DNA of 64,000 bases, from the NCBI RefSeq assembly GCF_003390925.1, contig NZ_QUBS01000082.1, positions 1-64,000 on the forward strand, written 5' to 3'. This DNA is from Trinickia diaoshuihuensis (lineage in GTDB: Bacteria > Pseudomonadota > Gammaproteobacteria > Burkholderiales > Burkholderiaceae). Made by a program: the position numbers and the translations under genes. This document shows positions 7,834 to 17,653 of this stretch, piece by piece (position 1 is the stretch's first letter; the number at the start of each line of letters is the position of its first letter). The notes under the pieces are model-generated. The model was not told where the DNA came from. It did no database searches and saw nothing but the letters and a program-made list of their open reading frames with translations.

Positions 7834-9450
7834 ATGAATCGATTCTTATGCCGCGGCTTCTTAGCGGCCGTGCTTGCCTACTCGCTCGCGAACTGCCCGG
7901 CGTTCGCGCTGTCGGCATCGGACGTGGCCCCGCTGGCCGGCGACGACTTCCATGCGAAAGCGGCCGCGATCGACGCGCTCGCGGCCAAGCATGACGATCC
8001 CGCGGCGTTGGCCGTGCTCGGCGCGCTTGCCCAAGACCGCGCGCTAGCCACCGATGCGGGCGCCGTGCTGGTCGCGCAAAGCCCCGACGACACGCAAGCG
8101 CGCGACGCCGTTTCGGGCCAACTCGTCACGATCGGCGATGCCCAGCCCGTCATGCTCGACAATCGCCTGCGCAGCAAGCTCGTCCACGCATTGGCCGGCG
8201 TGCAGTTGGCGTCCCCCGATCTGGAAGTACGCCGCCGCGCCGCGGACGCGCTGCTCGCGAACCCCGACCCCTCGATGAAGGCGCTCGTCGAAGCCGCTCG
8301 CGCAAAGGAAACGGATCCGGCGCTCAAACGCCGTCTCGATGTCTTATGGGCCACGACCGCGCTCACCGATCCCAACGCGAGCAAACGGCTCGAGGCCGTG
8401 CAACTGTTGGCGGCGCGGCGTGACTTGGAGCTTTATCCGTTGCTGCGCCCGCTCGTCGCGCAGCGCGCCGACGGCAGCTTCGCCGAACCCGATCCCGAAG
8501 TGCGCGCGGCGGCGCAGCGCGGCATCGATGCGCTCGACGCGATGACGCGCAACGGCCGTATCGCCGGAACGCTATTCGCCGGCGTCTCGCTGGGCAGCGT
8601 GTTGCTGCTCGCGGCGTTGGGCCTCGCGATCACCTATGGCGTGATTGGCGTCATCAACATGGCGCACGGCGAATTTCTGATGATCGGCGCCTACGCCACC
8701 TACGTCGTGCAAAACGCGTTCCGTCACTATGCGCCGGCCGCGTTCGACTGGTATCCGCTTGCGGCGGTACCCGCCTCGTTCGCCGCCGCGGCGCTCGTCG
8801 GCGTCATACTAGAGCGGCTCGTGCTCAGGCGCCTCTACGGCCGGCCGCTCGAAACGCTGCTGACGACGTTCGGCGCGAGCCTCGTGCTCATGCAAGCCAC
8901 ACGCACGCTCTTCGGCGCTCAAAACGTGCAAGTCACGAATCCGGCGTGGATGACCGGGGGCGTCACGGTGATGCAAAACCTCATCCTGCCGTACAACCGC
9001 ATCGTCATCCTCGCGTTCTCGCTGGCTGTCGTCGTCATCGCATGGGCCGTGCTGACGCGCACGCGGCTCGGGCTCTTCGTGCGCGCCGTCACCCAGAACC
9101 GGGCGATGGCGGCGTGCGTCGGCGTAAAGACGGCATTCGTCGATTCGTACGCGTTCGCGTTCGGCGCGGGCATCGCGGGCCTCGGCGGCTGCGCGCTATC
9201 GCAGATCGGCAATGTCGGCCCAGACCTGGGACAAAGCTATATCGTCGATTCGTTCATGGCGGTCGTGCTCGGCGGCGTCGGGCAACTCGCCGGCACGGTA
9301 ATCGGCAGCTTCGGACTCGGCATCTTGTCGAAAGCCATCGAACCGGTCTCCGGCGCGGTGCTCGCGAAAATCGCCGTGCTCGTGCTGATCGTCCTCGTCA
9401 TTCAGAAGCGTCCGCAGGGGCTGTTCGCCCTGAAAGGACGCAGCGCATGA
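7834..9450 (+). CDS. urtB: Urea ABC transporter, permease UrtB
   Basis: 538 residues. A signal peptide (about 1-26) is followed by a roughly 215-residue Ala/Asp-rich helical domain with HEAT-like repeats (VRRRAADALLANPDPSMKAL and similar), then the LivH-type permease with about eight membrane segments (YGVIGVINMAHGEFLMIGAYATY, later GGVGQLAGTVIGSFGLG). The long extracytoplasmic N-domain is typical of proteobacterial UrtB. It pairs with UrtC to form the membrane channel. The stop overlaps the urtC start (ATGA), suggesting coupled translation. Confidence 0.96.
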   Translation: MNRFLCRGFLAAVLAYSLANCPAFALSASDVAPLAGDDFHAKAAAIDALAAKHDDPAALAVLGALAQDRALATDAGAVLVAQSPDDTQARDAVSGQLVTIGDAQPVMLDNRLRSKLVHALAGVQLASPDLEVRRRAADALLANPDPSMKALVEAARAKETDPALKRRLDVLWATTALTDPNASKRLEAVQLLAARRDLELYPLLRPLVAQRADGSFAEPDPEVRAAAQRGIDALDAMTRNGRIAGTLFAGVSLGSVLLLAALGLAITYGVIGVINMAHGEFLMIGAYATYVVQNAFRHYAPAAFDWYPLAAVPASFAAAALVGVILERLVLRRLYGRPLETLLTTFGASLVLMQATRTLFGAQNVQVTNPAWMTGGVTVMQNLILPYNRIVILAFSLAVVVIAWAVLTRTRLGLFVRAVTQNRAMAACVGVKTAFVDSYAFAFGAGIAGLGGCALSQIGNVGPDLGQSYIVDSFMAVVLGGVGQLAGTVIGSFGLGILSKAIEPVSGAVLAKIAVLVLIVLVIQKRPQGLFALKGRSA

Positions 9451-10649
9451 GGCCAGCAATGCGTTCTCTCACCTCTCCCGGGGCCGCGCAAAAAGCCGGT
9501 TCGCGCGAAGGGCGTCATGCGCGGACGGCCCCACCGCCCACCGCCGGCCTCGCACTGCCGGAACGGCGCGCGTTGCTCTCTCCCCGCGCATGGGCCATGC
9601 TGCTCGCGCTCGTGCTCATCGTCGGCTGCGGCGCACCGATCGCCGCACTCTTATTGCCGGCATCGAGCGCCTTTCATCTGTCGGCTTATACGTTGACGAT
9701 CGGCGGCAAGTTCATGTGCTACGCCATCGCCGCGCTCGCGCTCGATCTCGTCTGGGGTTATTGCGGCATCTTGAGCCTCGGGCACGGTCTGTTTTTCGCG
9801 CTAGGCGGGTACGCGATCGGTATGTACTTGATGCGTGCGATCGGACATGACGGCGTCTACGGCAGCGACCTGCCGGACTTCATGGTGTTCCTGAACTGGC
9901 ACGAGTTGCCCTGGTTCTGGCACGGCACGGAGCACCTTTGGTACGCGCTCGTGCTCGTGCTCGTCGTGCCCGCGCTGCTCGCGTGGACCTTCGGCTTCTT
10001 CGCGTTTCGTTCGCGCGTTCAAGGCGTGTATCTGTCGATCATCACGCAGGCGCTCACGTACGCGGCGATGCTGCTGTTTTATCGGAACGAAACGGGCTTC
10101 GGCGGCAACAACGGCTTCACCGACTTCAAACGCATCGCCGGTTTTCCGATCGCTCACCCTTCCACGCGCGTGACGCTCTTCTTGCTGACGTTCGGCGTAC
10201 TCGTGCTGGCCTTCGTCGGCGCGCGCGCCATCGTTACCTCGAAGCTCGGACGCGTCGTCACGGCCATGCGCGACAGCGAGACGCGTTTGATGTTTCTCGG
10301 TTATAGCCCGCTCGCCTACAAGCTATTCATTTGGACGTTCTCGGCCATGCTCTGCGCGATCGCGGGGGCGCTGTACGTTCCGCAAGTCGGCATCATCAAT
10401 CCGAGCGAGATGTCCCCCGCCAACTCGATCGAAATGGCGATTTGGGTAGCGGTGGGAGGGCGCGGGACGTTGCTCGGGCCGATTGCCGGAGCCTTCGCGG
10501 TCAACGCGGCGCGCAGCGCGTTCACGGCCTATCTGCCCGAGTATTGGCTGTTCTTTCTCGGTGCGCTGTTCGTCGTCGTCCCGCTCGCGTTGCCGCGCGG
10601 GCTCGCCGGACTGGCGGCATCGTTCGCGCGAGGCAGGGCACGCCAATGA
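9447..10649 (+). CDS. urtC: Urea ABC transporter, permease UrtC
   Basis: 400 residues, LivM-type permease. A 45-residue Arg/Pro/Ala-rich cytoplasmic start precedes about nine membrane segments. Recognisable stretches are LDLVWGYCGILSLGHGLFFALGGYAIGMYL near residue 95 and the late AIWVAVGGRGTLLGPIAGA. ATG 9447 overlaps the urtB stop; its own stop overlaps the urtD start, so urtB, urtC and urtD are translationally linked. Confidence 0.95.
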   Translation: MRPAMRSLTSPGAAQKAGSREGRHARTAPPPTAGLALPERRALLSPRAWAMLLALVLIVGCGAPIAALLLPASSAFHLSAYTLTIGGKFMCYAIAALALDLVWGYCGILSLGHGLFFALGGYAIGMYLMRAIGHDGVYGSDLPDFMVFLNWHELPWFWHGTEHLWYALVLVLVVPALLAWTFGFFAFRSRVQGVYLSIITQALTYAAMLLFYRNETGFGGNNGFTDFKRIAGFPIAHPSTRVTLFLLTFGVLVLAFVGARAIVTSKLGRVVTAMRDSETRLMFLGYSPLAYKLFIWTFSAMLCAIAGALYVPQVGIINPSEMSPANSIEMAIWVAVGGRGTLLGPIAGAFAVNAARSAFTAYLPEYWLFFLGALFVVVPLALPRGLAGLAASFARGRARQ

Positions 10650-11497
10650 AGACGATACACACCACCGACGACAGCACGACGCTGCTCGCCCCACCCTCCG
10701 GCGACGCGCCGATGGCGCACCTCGTTACCCCCGGCGCCATCGATATCACGCACGGCACGATCCTCTATCTGGAGGACGTGACGGTCAGCTTCGACGGCTT
10801 CCGCGCGTTGAACGGTTTGTCGCTGACGCTTGATGCGGGCGAGTTGCGCTGCATCATCGGACCGAACGGGGCCGGTAAAACGACGATGATGGATGTGATT
10901 ACCGGCCGCACGCGGCCCGATCACGGACGCGTCTTCCTCGGTCAGACGCTCGATCTCACGCGCATGGACGAACCGACGATCGCGCGCGCGGGCATCGGCC
11001 GTAAGTTCCAGAAGCCGACGGTGTTCGAGGCCCATCCCGTATGGGAGAACCTCGAACTCGCGATGAAAACCGACAAACGCTGGCATGCGTCGCTGCGCGC
11101 GCGCCTGACGCACGACGCCGCCCTGCGCATCGAGGAGACGCTCGCCACGATCGGCCTCGGTGAGGAGGCATGGCGGCCCGCGGGTGAACTCTCGCATGGT
11201 CAAAAGCAGCGCCTCGAGATCGGCATGCTGTTGATGCAGCAGCCCGCATTGCTCTTGCTCGACGAACCCGCCGCCGGCATGACCGACGACGAGACGATGG
11301 CGCTCGCCGCCTTGCTCGATCGGTTGCGCGGAACCTGCTCCATGATCGTCGTCGAACACGACATGGAATTCGTCGCGGCGCTCGCGGGTACGCACGGGCG
11401 CGTCACGGTGATGGCCGAGGGGCGCGTGCTTGCTCAAGGCACGCTCGACGAAGTCAAACGCGACGAGGCAGTCGTCGAATCGTACCTTGGCCGCTAA
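10646..11497 (+). CDS. urtD: Urea ABC transporter, ATPase UrtD
   Basis: 283 residues, LivG-like ABC ATPase. It has Walker A GPNGAGKTT near residue 73, an ABC signature LSHGQKQ, Walker B ALLLLDEPAAGM and the switch His in VVEHDMEFV. A 35-residue leader rich in Thr/Ala/Pro precedes the domain. With UrtE it powers urea import through UrtBC. The start overlaps the urtC stop by four bases. Confidence 0.95.
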   Translation: MKTIHTTDDSTTLLAPPSGDAPMAHLVTPGAIDITHGTILYLEDVTVSFDGFRALNGLSLTLDAGELRCIIGPNGAGKTTMMDVITGRTRPDHGRVFLGQTLDLTRMDEPTIARAGIGRKFQKPTVFEAHPVWENLELAMKTDKRWHASLRARLTHDAALRIEETLATIGLGEEAWRPAGELSHGQKQRLEIGMLLMQQPALLLLDEPAAGMTDDETMALAALLDRLRGTCSMIVVEHDMEFVAALAGTHGRVTVMAEGRVLAQGTLDEVKRDEAVVESYLGR

Positions 11498-11555
11498 GGC
11501 TCGAATCGATGAAACGCTCCAGCCTCACTCGACCGTATCGACAAGGACAGCTTCG

Positions 11556-12248
11556 ATGCTCGATGTAACCGGACTCAATCAGTTCTACGGCGGCAGCCAT
11601 ATCTTGCGCGACGTGACGATGCACGTGCCCGCCGCCTCGCTCACGGTTCTGCTCGGCCGCAACGGCGTCGGTAAAACGACGTTGATGCGCTGCCTGATGG
11701 GTGTCGTCCGCGCCAAGAGCGGCACGATCGCGTGGCGCGGCGAAACGCTCGACGCCCTCGCGCCGCCGGCACGCGTGGCGCGCGGCATCGCCTACGTGCC
11801 GCAGGGCCGCGATATCTTCGCGCGGCTCTCCGTCGAGGAAAACCTGCTCGTGGGCGCCGCCAGTAAGCGCGGCGTCTCGCGCGTACCCGAACGCATCTAC
11901 GCGCTCTTTCCCGTCCTGCAAGAGATGCGCAGACGGCGCGGCGGCGATTTGTCGGGCGGTCAGCAACAGCAGCTTGCGATCGGCCGCGCGCTGATGAGCG
12001 AGCCGCAATTGCTGATCCTCGACGAACCCACCGAAGGCATCCAGCCCTCGGTCATTCAGGAAATCGGCCGGACCTTGCGCAAGCTCGTCGACGAGACGGG
12101 GATGACCGTGCTGCTCGTCGAGCAGTATTACGACTTCGCCAAGGCCCTGGCCGATCACTATTGGGTCATGCGGCGCGGCGAAATCGTCGCGAGCGGCGCG
12201 GGCAGCGAGATGGATGCACGCGGCGTTCGCGAGATGATCGCGGTCTGA
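11556..12248 (+). CDS. urtE: Urea ABC transporter, ATPase UrtE
   Basis: 230 residues, LivF-like ABC ATPase. Walker A GRNGVGKTT near residue 33, signature LSGGQQQQLAIGRAL, Walker B LLILDEPTEGIQPS and switch His-equivalent region LLVEQYYDFA (the family often has Gln here) are all visible. Start ATG 11556 begins MLDVTGLNQFYGGSH, the usual UrtE N-terminus, 58 bases after urtD. It closes the transporter; ureD follows 62 bases later on the same strand. Confidence 0.95.
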   Translation: MLDVTGLNQFYGGSHILRDVTMHVPAASLTVLLGRNGVGKTTLMRCLMGVVRAKSGTIAWRGETLDALAPPARVARGIAYVPQGRDIFARLSVEENLLVGAASKRGVSRVPERIYALFPVLQEMRRRRGGDLSGGQQQQLAIGRALMSEPQLLILDEPTEGIQPSVIQEIGRTLRKLVDETGMTVLLVEQYYDFAKALADHYWVMRRGEIVASGAGSEMDARGVREMIAV

Positions 12249-12310
12249 CATGCGCGGTGCTATGCTCGATCCCATCTTGACGCGCGCCTATCCCACGCCC
12301 CACGCTTTTC

Positions 12311-13201
12311 ATGTCTTCACACGTATTGGACGCTTCAGCGCTTGCGGCTCACGCACCGGCGCCGCGCGCGAGCCAAGGCTGGCAAGCAAGCCTTGCACTG
12401 GGCTTCGAGCGGCGCAACGCGCGCACGACCCTCGCGCATCGTTTGCATCAAGGCCCGCTGCGCGTGCAAAAACCGCTTTATCCGGAAGGCGAATCGATCT
12501 GCCATGCGGTCGTCGTTCATCCTCCCGGGGGCATCGCGGGGGGAGACGACTTGACGCTCGACGTCTCGCTCGGCCCACTGTCTCACGCCGTGCTGACGAC
12601 GCCGGGCGCGGCCAAATGGTACAAGTCGAACGGACGCCTCGCGCGCCAGCGCATCGCCATCGATGTGGGCGCCGGGGCGAAGCTCGATTGGCTGCCGCAA
12701 AACAATATCGTCTTCGACGATGCGCGCGTGGCGCTCGAGTTCACGCTGACGCTGGCCGAAGGCGCCAGCGCGATCGGTTGGGATGCGACGCAGCTTGGGC
12801 GCGTCGCGGCCGGCGAGCATTGGTCCGCCGGCGCCCTGTCGAGCACGGCGCGCATCGTCAAAGCATCGGGCGAATTGCTGTGGTTCGAACGAGCCGAGTT
12901 GACGGCGGACGATGCCCTGCGCATGGTGCACCAGGGGCTCGGCGGTCATCCTGCGTATGGAACGCTATGGGCGATCGGCCCCGGTTGCGACGACACGCTG
13001 GCGGAAAAACTGGCACCCAGCTTACCGTTCGACGATCGACAACGCGCGGGCGTATCGTGCGTCACGCCGGGCGTCCTCGTCGTGCGCGCGCTCGCGCATT
13101 CCATGGAGGCGCTGCAACATACGCTGGCGCAGTGCTGGCATACGCTGCGGCCGATCGTGCACGGCGTCGATGCGCGCGCCCTGCGCATTTGGAGTACTTA
13201 A
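12311..13201 (+). CDS. ureD: Urease accessory protein UreD
   Basis: 296 residues. UreD (UreH) binds apo-urease and, with UreF and UreG, forms the complex that inserts nickel. The family signature [12 protein letters not shown] near residue 70 is followed by [11 protein letters not shown] and [14 protein letters not shown]. Length is usual for the family. It is the first urease gene in the order D-A-B-C-E-F-G and lies 62 bases after urtE. Confidence 0.94.
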   Translation: MSSHVLDASALAAHAPAPRASQGWQASLALGFERRNARTTLAHRLHQGPLRVQKPLYPEGESICHAVVVHPPGGIAGGDDLTLDVSLGPLSHAVLTTPGAAKWYKSNGRLARQRIAIDVGAGAKLDWLPQNNIVFDDARVALEFTLTLAEGASAIGWDATQLGRVAAGEHWSAGALSSTARIVKASGELLWFERAELTADDALRMVHQGLGGHPAYGTLWAIGPGCDDTLAEKLAPSLPFDDRQRAGVSCVTPGVLVVRALAHSMEALQHTLAQCWHTLRPIVHGVDARALRIWST

Positions 13202-13276
13202 AGCATAGCAATCGCCGGCTGGCATCGCACGAGCCGCCGTCCGATCTTTCATCACCCCGTTTGAGCCCCGCGCGCC

Positions 13277-13579
13277 ATGAAACTGACGCCTAGAGAAAAA
13301 GACAAGCTGCTGATATTCACCGCCGCCCTGCTGGCGGAACGACGCCGCGCACGCGGCTTGAAACTGAATCACCCGGAAGCGGTTGCTTTCATTTCCGCCG
13401 CGTTGATGGAAGCCGCGCGCGACGGCAAAACGGTGGCGGAAGTCATGCACTACGGTACGACACTGCTTACGCGCGAGGACGTCATGGAAGGCGTTCCCGA
13501 AATGATTCCCGAGATCCAGATCGAGGCGACTTTCCCCGACGGCACCAAGCTCGTGACCGTCCACCATCCGATTCCTTGA
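13277..13579 (+). CDS. ureA: Urease subunit gamma
   Basis: 100 residues, the small gamma subunit of the nickel enzyme that hydrolyses urea to ammonia and carbamate. It begins [23 protein letters not shown] and contains [24 protein letters not shown] and the ending [14 protein letters not shown], all canonical. Separate ureA and ureB genes show the three-subunit bacterial form. Confidence 0.98.
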   Translation: MKLTPREKDKLLIFTAALLAERRRARGLKLNHPEAVAFISAALMEAARDGKTVAEVMHYGTTLLTREDVMEGVPEMIPEIQIEATFPDGTKLVTVHHPIP

Positions 13580-13597
13580 CGCAGGCACACGCTCATC

Positions 13598-13903
13598 ATG
13601 ATTCCCGGTGAAATCCTGACCGAAGACGGCGAGATCGAATTGAACGCGGGCCGCGAAACGCGCACGCTCAGCGTCGCCAATACGGGCGACCGTCCGGTGC
13701 AAGTCGGCTCGCACTACCACTTTTACGAAGCGAATCCGGCACTCGCCTTCGATCGCGAACAAGCGCGCGGCTTCCGGCTGAACATCGCCGCCGGTACGGC
13801 CGTGCGCTTCGAGCCGGGGCAGTCGCGCACCGTCGAACTCGTCGCGTTGGCCGGCGCGCGCGCCGTCTACGGCTTCAACGGCAAGGTGATGGGACCGTTG
13901 TGA
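13598..13903 (+). CDS. ureB: Urease subunit beta
   Basis: 101 residues. The beta-subunit hallmarks are MIPGEI at the start, [19 protein letters not shown] in the middle and [16 protein letters not shown] at the end. It packs against UreA and UreC in the urease core. It is 18 bases after ureA and 48 before ureC. Confidence 0.98.
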   Translation: MIPGEILTEDGEIELNAGRETRTLSVANTGDRPVQVGSHYHFYEANPALAFDREQARGFRLNIAAGTAVRFEPGQSRTVELVALAGARAVYGFNGKVMGPL

Positions 13904-13951
13904 GCACTCGCCGCACTCATCATTAGTCGATCCATAGGACTTCCAACCGTC

Positions 13952-15658
13952 ATGACTTTACGCATCAGCCGCCGCGCCTACGCGGAAATGTTCGGTCCTA
14001 CCACGGGCGATCGCATTCGCCTCGCCGACACCGAGCTCACGATCGAGATCGAGCGCGACTTCACCATCTACGGCGAGGAAGTGAAATTCGGCGGCGGGAA
14101 GGTCATCCGCGACGGCATGGGGCAATCGCAGCGCGTCGCGCGTGAAGTGGCCGATACGGTCGTCACGAACGCCGTCATTCTCGATCACTGGGGAATCGTC
14201 AAAGCCGACATCGCGATCAAGGACGGTCGCATCGCCGCGATCGGCAAGGCCGGCAACCCCGACATTCAGCCCGGTGTGACGATCGCCATCGGCGCGGCCA
14301 CCGAAATCATCGCGGGCGAAGGCCTCATCGTGACGGCCGGCGGCATCGACACGCATATTCACTTCATCTGCCCGCAGCAGATCGAGGAAGCGCTGGCCTC
14401 GGGTGTGACGACGATGCTCGGCGGCGGAACGGGTCCCGCCACGGGAACGAATGCGACGACGTGCACGCCCGGTCCGTGGCATCTGGAGCGGATGCTGCAA
14501 GCCGCGGACGGCTGGCCCATGAATCTCGGCTTCCTCGGTAAAGGCAACACGAGCTTGCCCGATCCGCTCGTCGAGCAAATCGCGGCGGGCGCCATCGGCC
14601 TGAAGCTGCATGAGGACTGGGGCTCGACGCCCGCCGCGATCGACAACTGCCTGAGCGTGGCCGACGAGACCGACACGCAAGTCGCCATCCACACCGACAC
14701 GTTGAACGAGGCAGGGTTCGTCGAGGCGACCGTCGCCGCGTTCAAGGGCCGAACGATCCATACCTATCACACGGAAGGCGCGGGCGGCGGCCACGCGCCC
14801 GACATCATCAAGGTCTGCGGCGAGGCCAACGTCCTGCCGTCGTCGACGAACCCGACGCGCCCCTACACCATCAATACGCTCGACGAGCATCTCGACATGT
14901 TGATGGTCTGCCACCACTTGGACGCCTCGATCGCCGAAGACCTCGCGTTCGCCGAATCGCGAATCCGGCGCGAGACGATCGCGGCCGAGGATATCCTGCA
15001 CGATCTCGGCGCGCTGTCGATGCTTTCCTCCGATTCGCAGGCCATGGGGCGCGTGGGCGAAGTCATCCTGCGCACGTGGCAGACCGCACATAAGATGAAG
15101 GTGCAGCGCGGCTCGCTTGCACAAGACAACGCGCGCAACGATAACTTCCGCGCGAAGCGTTATGTGGCGAAGTACACGATCAATCCCGCGCTCACCCATG
15201 GGATCGCTCATGAAGTCGGTTCGATCGAACCGGGCAAGTGGGCCGATCTCGTGTTTTGGGAACCGGCGTTTTTCGGGGTGAAACCCACGCTGATCCTCAA
15301 GGGCGGCATGATCGCGCTCGCGCAAATGGGCGACCCGAATGCGTCGATTCCGACGCCGCAGCCCGTGCACTACCGCGAGATGTTCGCAACCCGTGGCGCG
15401 GCGCTGGCCCGCACGTCGCTGACCTTCGTCTCGCAGATGGCGGCCGATGCGGGCGTCGCCGAACGTTACGGGCTGCAAAAGCGCGTGGTGCCGGTACGCG
15501 GATGCCGTACGGTGTCGAAGGCGAACATGGTTCACAACGCCTGGCAGCCGGCGATCAGCGTCGATCCCGAAACGTACGAGGTGGTCGCGGACGGCGAGTT
15601 GCTCACCTGCGAGCCGGCATCGGTTTTGCCGATGGCGCAGCGGTATTTCCTTTTTTGA
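13952..15658 (+). CDS. ureC: Urease subunit alpha (catalytic)
   Basis: 568 residues, the catalytic subunit. The amidohydrolase active site is intact: HIHFICPQQ (first two nickel His), GLKLHEDWG with the Lys that becomes carbamylated (Lys218), [29 protein letters not shown] (flap His) and [12 protein letters not shown] (nickel Asp). Length matches other ureases, so the product should be active once matured by UreDEFG. A 525-codon frame on the opposite strand is only a codon-bias shadow. Confidence 0.99.
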   Translation: MTLRISRRAYAEMFGPTTGDRIRLADTELTIEIERDFTIYGEEVKFGGGKVIRDGMGQSQRVAREVADTVVTNAVILDHWGIVKADIAIKDGRIAAIGKAGNPDIQPGVTIAIGAATEIIAGEGLIVTAGGIDTHIHFICPQQIEEALASGVTTMLGGGTGPATGTNATTCTPGPWHLERMLQAADGWPMNLGFLGKGNTSLPDPLVEQIAAGAIGLKLHEDWGSTPAAIDNCLSVADETDTQVAIHTDTLNEAGFVEATVAAFKGRTIHTYHTEGAGGGHAPDIIKVCGEANVLPSSTNPTRPYTINTLDEHLDMLMVCHHLDASIAEDLAFAESRIRRETIAAEDILHDLGALSMLSSDSQAMGRVGEVILRTWQTAHKMKVQRGSLAQDNARNDNFRAKRYVAKYTINPALTHGIAHEVGSIEPGKWADLVFWEPAFFGVKPTLILKGGMIALAQMGDPNASIPTPQPVHYREMFATRGAALARTSLTFVSQMAADAGVAERYGLQKRVVPVRGCRTVSKANMVHNAWQPAISVDPETYEVVADGELLTCEPASVLPMAQRYFLF

Positions 15659-15670
15659 TTCACCCGGCCA

Positions 15671-16309
15671 ATGCGTACGATCGATAAACGCGTTTCCCCT
15701 CCCGCCAAGCTCGCCGCCTCACTCGTGGCGCGCGCGCCCACGCTGACGCTCGCCTACGACGCGCGTTGCAAGAGCCGCCTCGCGGCGGTGCTCGACACGG
15801 GCGAGGAGATCGCGCTCGTCATGCCGCGCGGGACCATTCTTGCCGGCGGCGACGTCCTCGTCGCCGACGACGGCGCGCTCGTGCGCGTGATCGCAGCCTC
15901 CGAGGCCGTGCTGGTCGTGCGCGCCTCCGATGCACTGACCCTCACGCGAGCGGCCTATCATCTGGGCAATCGCCACACGCCCGTCGAAATCGGTGCCGAC
16001 TATCTGAAGCTCGAAGCCGACCCGGTACTGGAAACGATGCTCACGCGCCTCGGCGCGCGCGTCGAACGTGCGACGCTGCCGTTTCACCCCGAGTCGGGTG
16101 CTTACGGCGGCGGGCACCGTCATGGTCACGACGCCACGTTCGCCGAGGACTACGCGCTCGCGCAACAAGTGTTCGTCCAGCGTCACGGCCATGGACACGA
16201 AGCCGGACATGGTCATGGTCACGACCACGGCGAGGGTCACGCTCATCATCGCGAGCACGATCATGTTCACGGCAGCAGTTGCGGACACAACCATTCCGAG
16301 AAGCATTGA
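15671..16309 (+). CDS. ureE: Urease accessory nickel chaperone UreE
   Basis: 212 residues. UreE supplies nickel to the UreDFG complex. Residues 15-150 are the two-domain UreE core ([43 protein letters not shown], whose His is the conserved metal site). From about residue 150 the tail becomes very His-rich, with repeated HGH and HDH units over about 60 residues, well suited to storing several nickel ions. It ends four bases before the ureF start. Confidence 0.96.
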   Translation: MRTIDKRVSPPAKLAASLVARAPTLTLAYDARCKSRLAAVLDTGEEIALVMPRGTILAGGDVLVADDGALVRVIAASEAVLVVRASDALTLTRAAYHLGNRHTPVEIGADYLKLEADPVLETMLTRLGARVERATLPFHPESGAYGGGHRHGHDATFAEDYALAQQVFVQRHGHGHEAGHGHGHDHGEGHAHHREHDHVHGSSCGHNHSEKH

Positions 16310-16313
16310 AACC

Positions 16314-16994
16314 ATGCGCCTCGCCGAGTTGACCGCCCTATTGCATCTCGCCTCGCCGGCCCTGCCGATCGGCGCGTTCAGTTATTCGCAGGGCCTCGAG
16401 GCCGCGGTCGAGGCGCAATGGATCGGCGACACCGGCACGGCGTGCGAATGGATCGAAAACGGCTTGCTGCATGTGCTCGCGCGCGGCGAATTGCCGTTCA
16501 TCGCGCATCAGTTCGCGCGCTGGCAGCGGCACGACGCGCCTGCGCTCATGCAGGCCGACCGCGAATTCCTAGCGAGCCGAGAAGCCGCCGAACTCAGACG
16601 CGAGACCGAGCAGATGGGATGGTCGCTGAAACAGCTCGCATGCTCGCTTGAATGGGGCGACGCGGCGCGGCGAGCGACGCTCGAGAGACTGACGCCGCTC
16701 TCGCAGCCGACGGCATTCGCATTCGCCGCGGCGATTCACGAGGTACCGGTCGATGCGGCGCTGGCCGCCTACGCGTTCGCCTGGGCCGAGAATCAGGTCG
16801 CCGCGGCCATCAAAGCCGTCCCGCTCGGCCAACTCGCGGGGCAGCGGATCTTGGTGGCCGCGCGCGCGGTCATCGATCGGGCCGTCGCACGCGCGCTCGA
16901 TACGCCGCCCGAGCGGATCAACACGTTCTCCCCCATGCTGGGCGTGCTTTGCGCTCGGCACGAAACACAATATTCACGGCTTTTCCGGTCGTAA
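16314..16994 (+). CDS. ureF: Urease accessory protein UreF
   Basis: 226 residues, all-helical. UreF bridges UreD and the GTPase UreG during metallocentre assembly. The N-terminal [21 protein letters not shown] motif and later [20 protein letters not shown] are characteristic. Start ATG 16314 (MRLAELTAL) lies just after the ureE stop; an upstream in-frame extension inside ureE is not credible. Confidence 0.95.
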   Translation: MRLAELTALLHLASPALPIGAFSYSQGLEAAVEAQWIGDTGTACEWIENGLLHVLARGELPFIAHQFARWQRHDAPALMQADREFLASREAAELRRETEQMGWSLKQLACSLEWGDAARRATLERLTPLSQPTAFAFAAAIHEVPVDAALAAYAFAWAENQVAAAIKAVPLGQLAGQRILVAARAVIDRAVARALDTPPERINTFSPMLGVLCARHETQYSRLFRS

Positions 16995-17013
16995 ATCGAA
17001 AGGGCATCAAGCA

Positions 17014-17634
17014 ATGAGAACCAAGAAACTGCCGCCGCTGCGCGTCGGCGTAGGCGGCCCGGTAGGTTCGGGCAAGACGACACTGCTCGAAATGCTGTGC
17101 AAGGCGATGCGCGATCGATACGATCTCGTCGCCATCACGAACGACATCTATACCAAGGAAGACCAGCGCCTGCTGACCGTGGCCGGCGCCCTAGAGCCCG
17201 AGCGGATCATGGGCGTGGAGACGGGCGGCTGCCCGCATACGGCGATCCGCGAAGATGCGTCGATCAATCTGGAAGCCGTCGATCGGATGCTCAAGCGCTT
17301 TCCCGATGCCGACATCGTCTTTATCGAATCGGGCGGCGACAACCTCGCGGCAACGTTCAGCCCCGAGCTCTCCGATCTGACGATTTACGTCATCGACGTG
17401 GCCGGCGGCGAAAAAATTCCGCGCAAGGGCGGCCCCGGCATCACGAAGTCGGACTTGCTCGTCATCAACAAGATCGACCTCGCGCCGCACGTCGGCGCCA
17501 ATCTCGAAATCATGGCCGCCGATGCGAAAACGATGCGCGGCGAGCGGCCGTTCGTCATGTGCAACTTGAAAACCCAAAGCGGGCTTGCCGATGTGATCGC
17601 GTTCATCGAACGCAAGGGCTTGCTCGCCGGCTAG
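17014..17634 (+). CDS. ureG: Urease accessory GTPase UreG
   Basis: 206 residues. SIMIBI-class GTPase that drives nickel delivery to urease. P-loop GPVGSGKT at 15-22, Switch-region [11 protein letters not shown], metal-binding CPH in [13 protein letters not shown], and the guanine-specificity motif [12 protein letters not shown] are all present. It is the last gene of the urea block and ends 20 bases from the convergent waaA. Confidence 0.98.
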   Translation: MRTKKLPPLRVGVGGPVGSGKTTLLEMLCKAMRDRYDLVAITNDIYTKEDQRLLTVAGALEPERIMGVETGGCPHTAIREDASINLEAVDRMLKRFPDADIVFIESGGDNLAATFSPELSDLTIYVIDVAGGEKIPRKGGPGITKSDLLVINKIDLAPHVGANLEIMAADAKTMRGERPFVMCNLKTQSGLADVIAFIERKGLLAG

Positions 17635-17653
17635 GCCGGCGCGGTTCGATGCG

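Noticed and set aside
13958-15535. 525-codon frame antisense to ureC
   Set aside because: Mirrors a strongly biased high-GC gene; Arg/Asp/Val-rich with no motif, and ureC itself is fully conserved.
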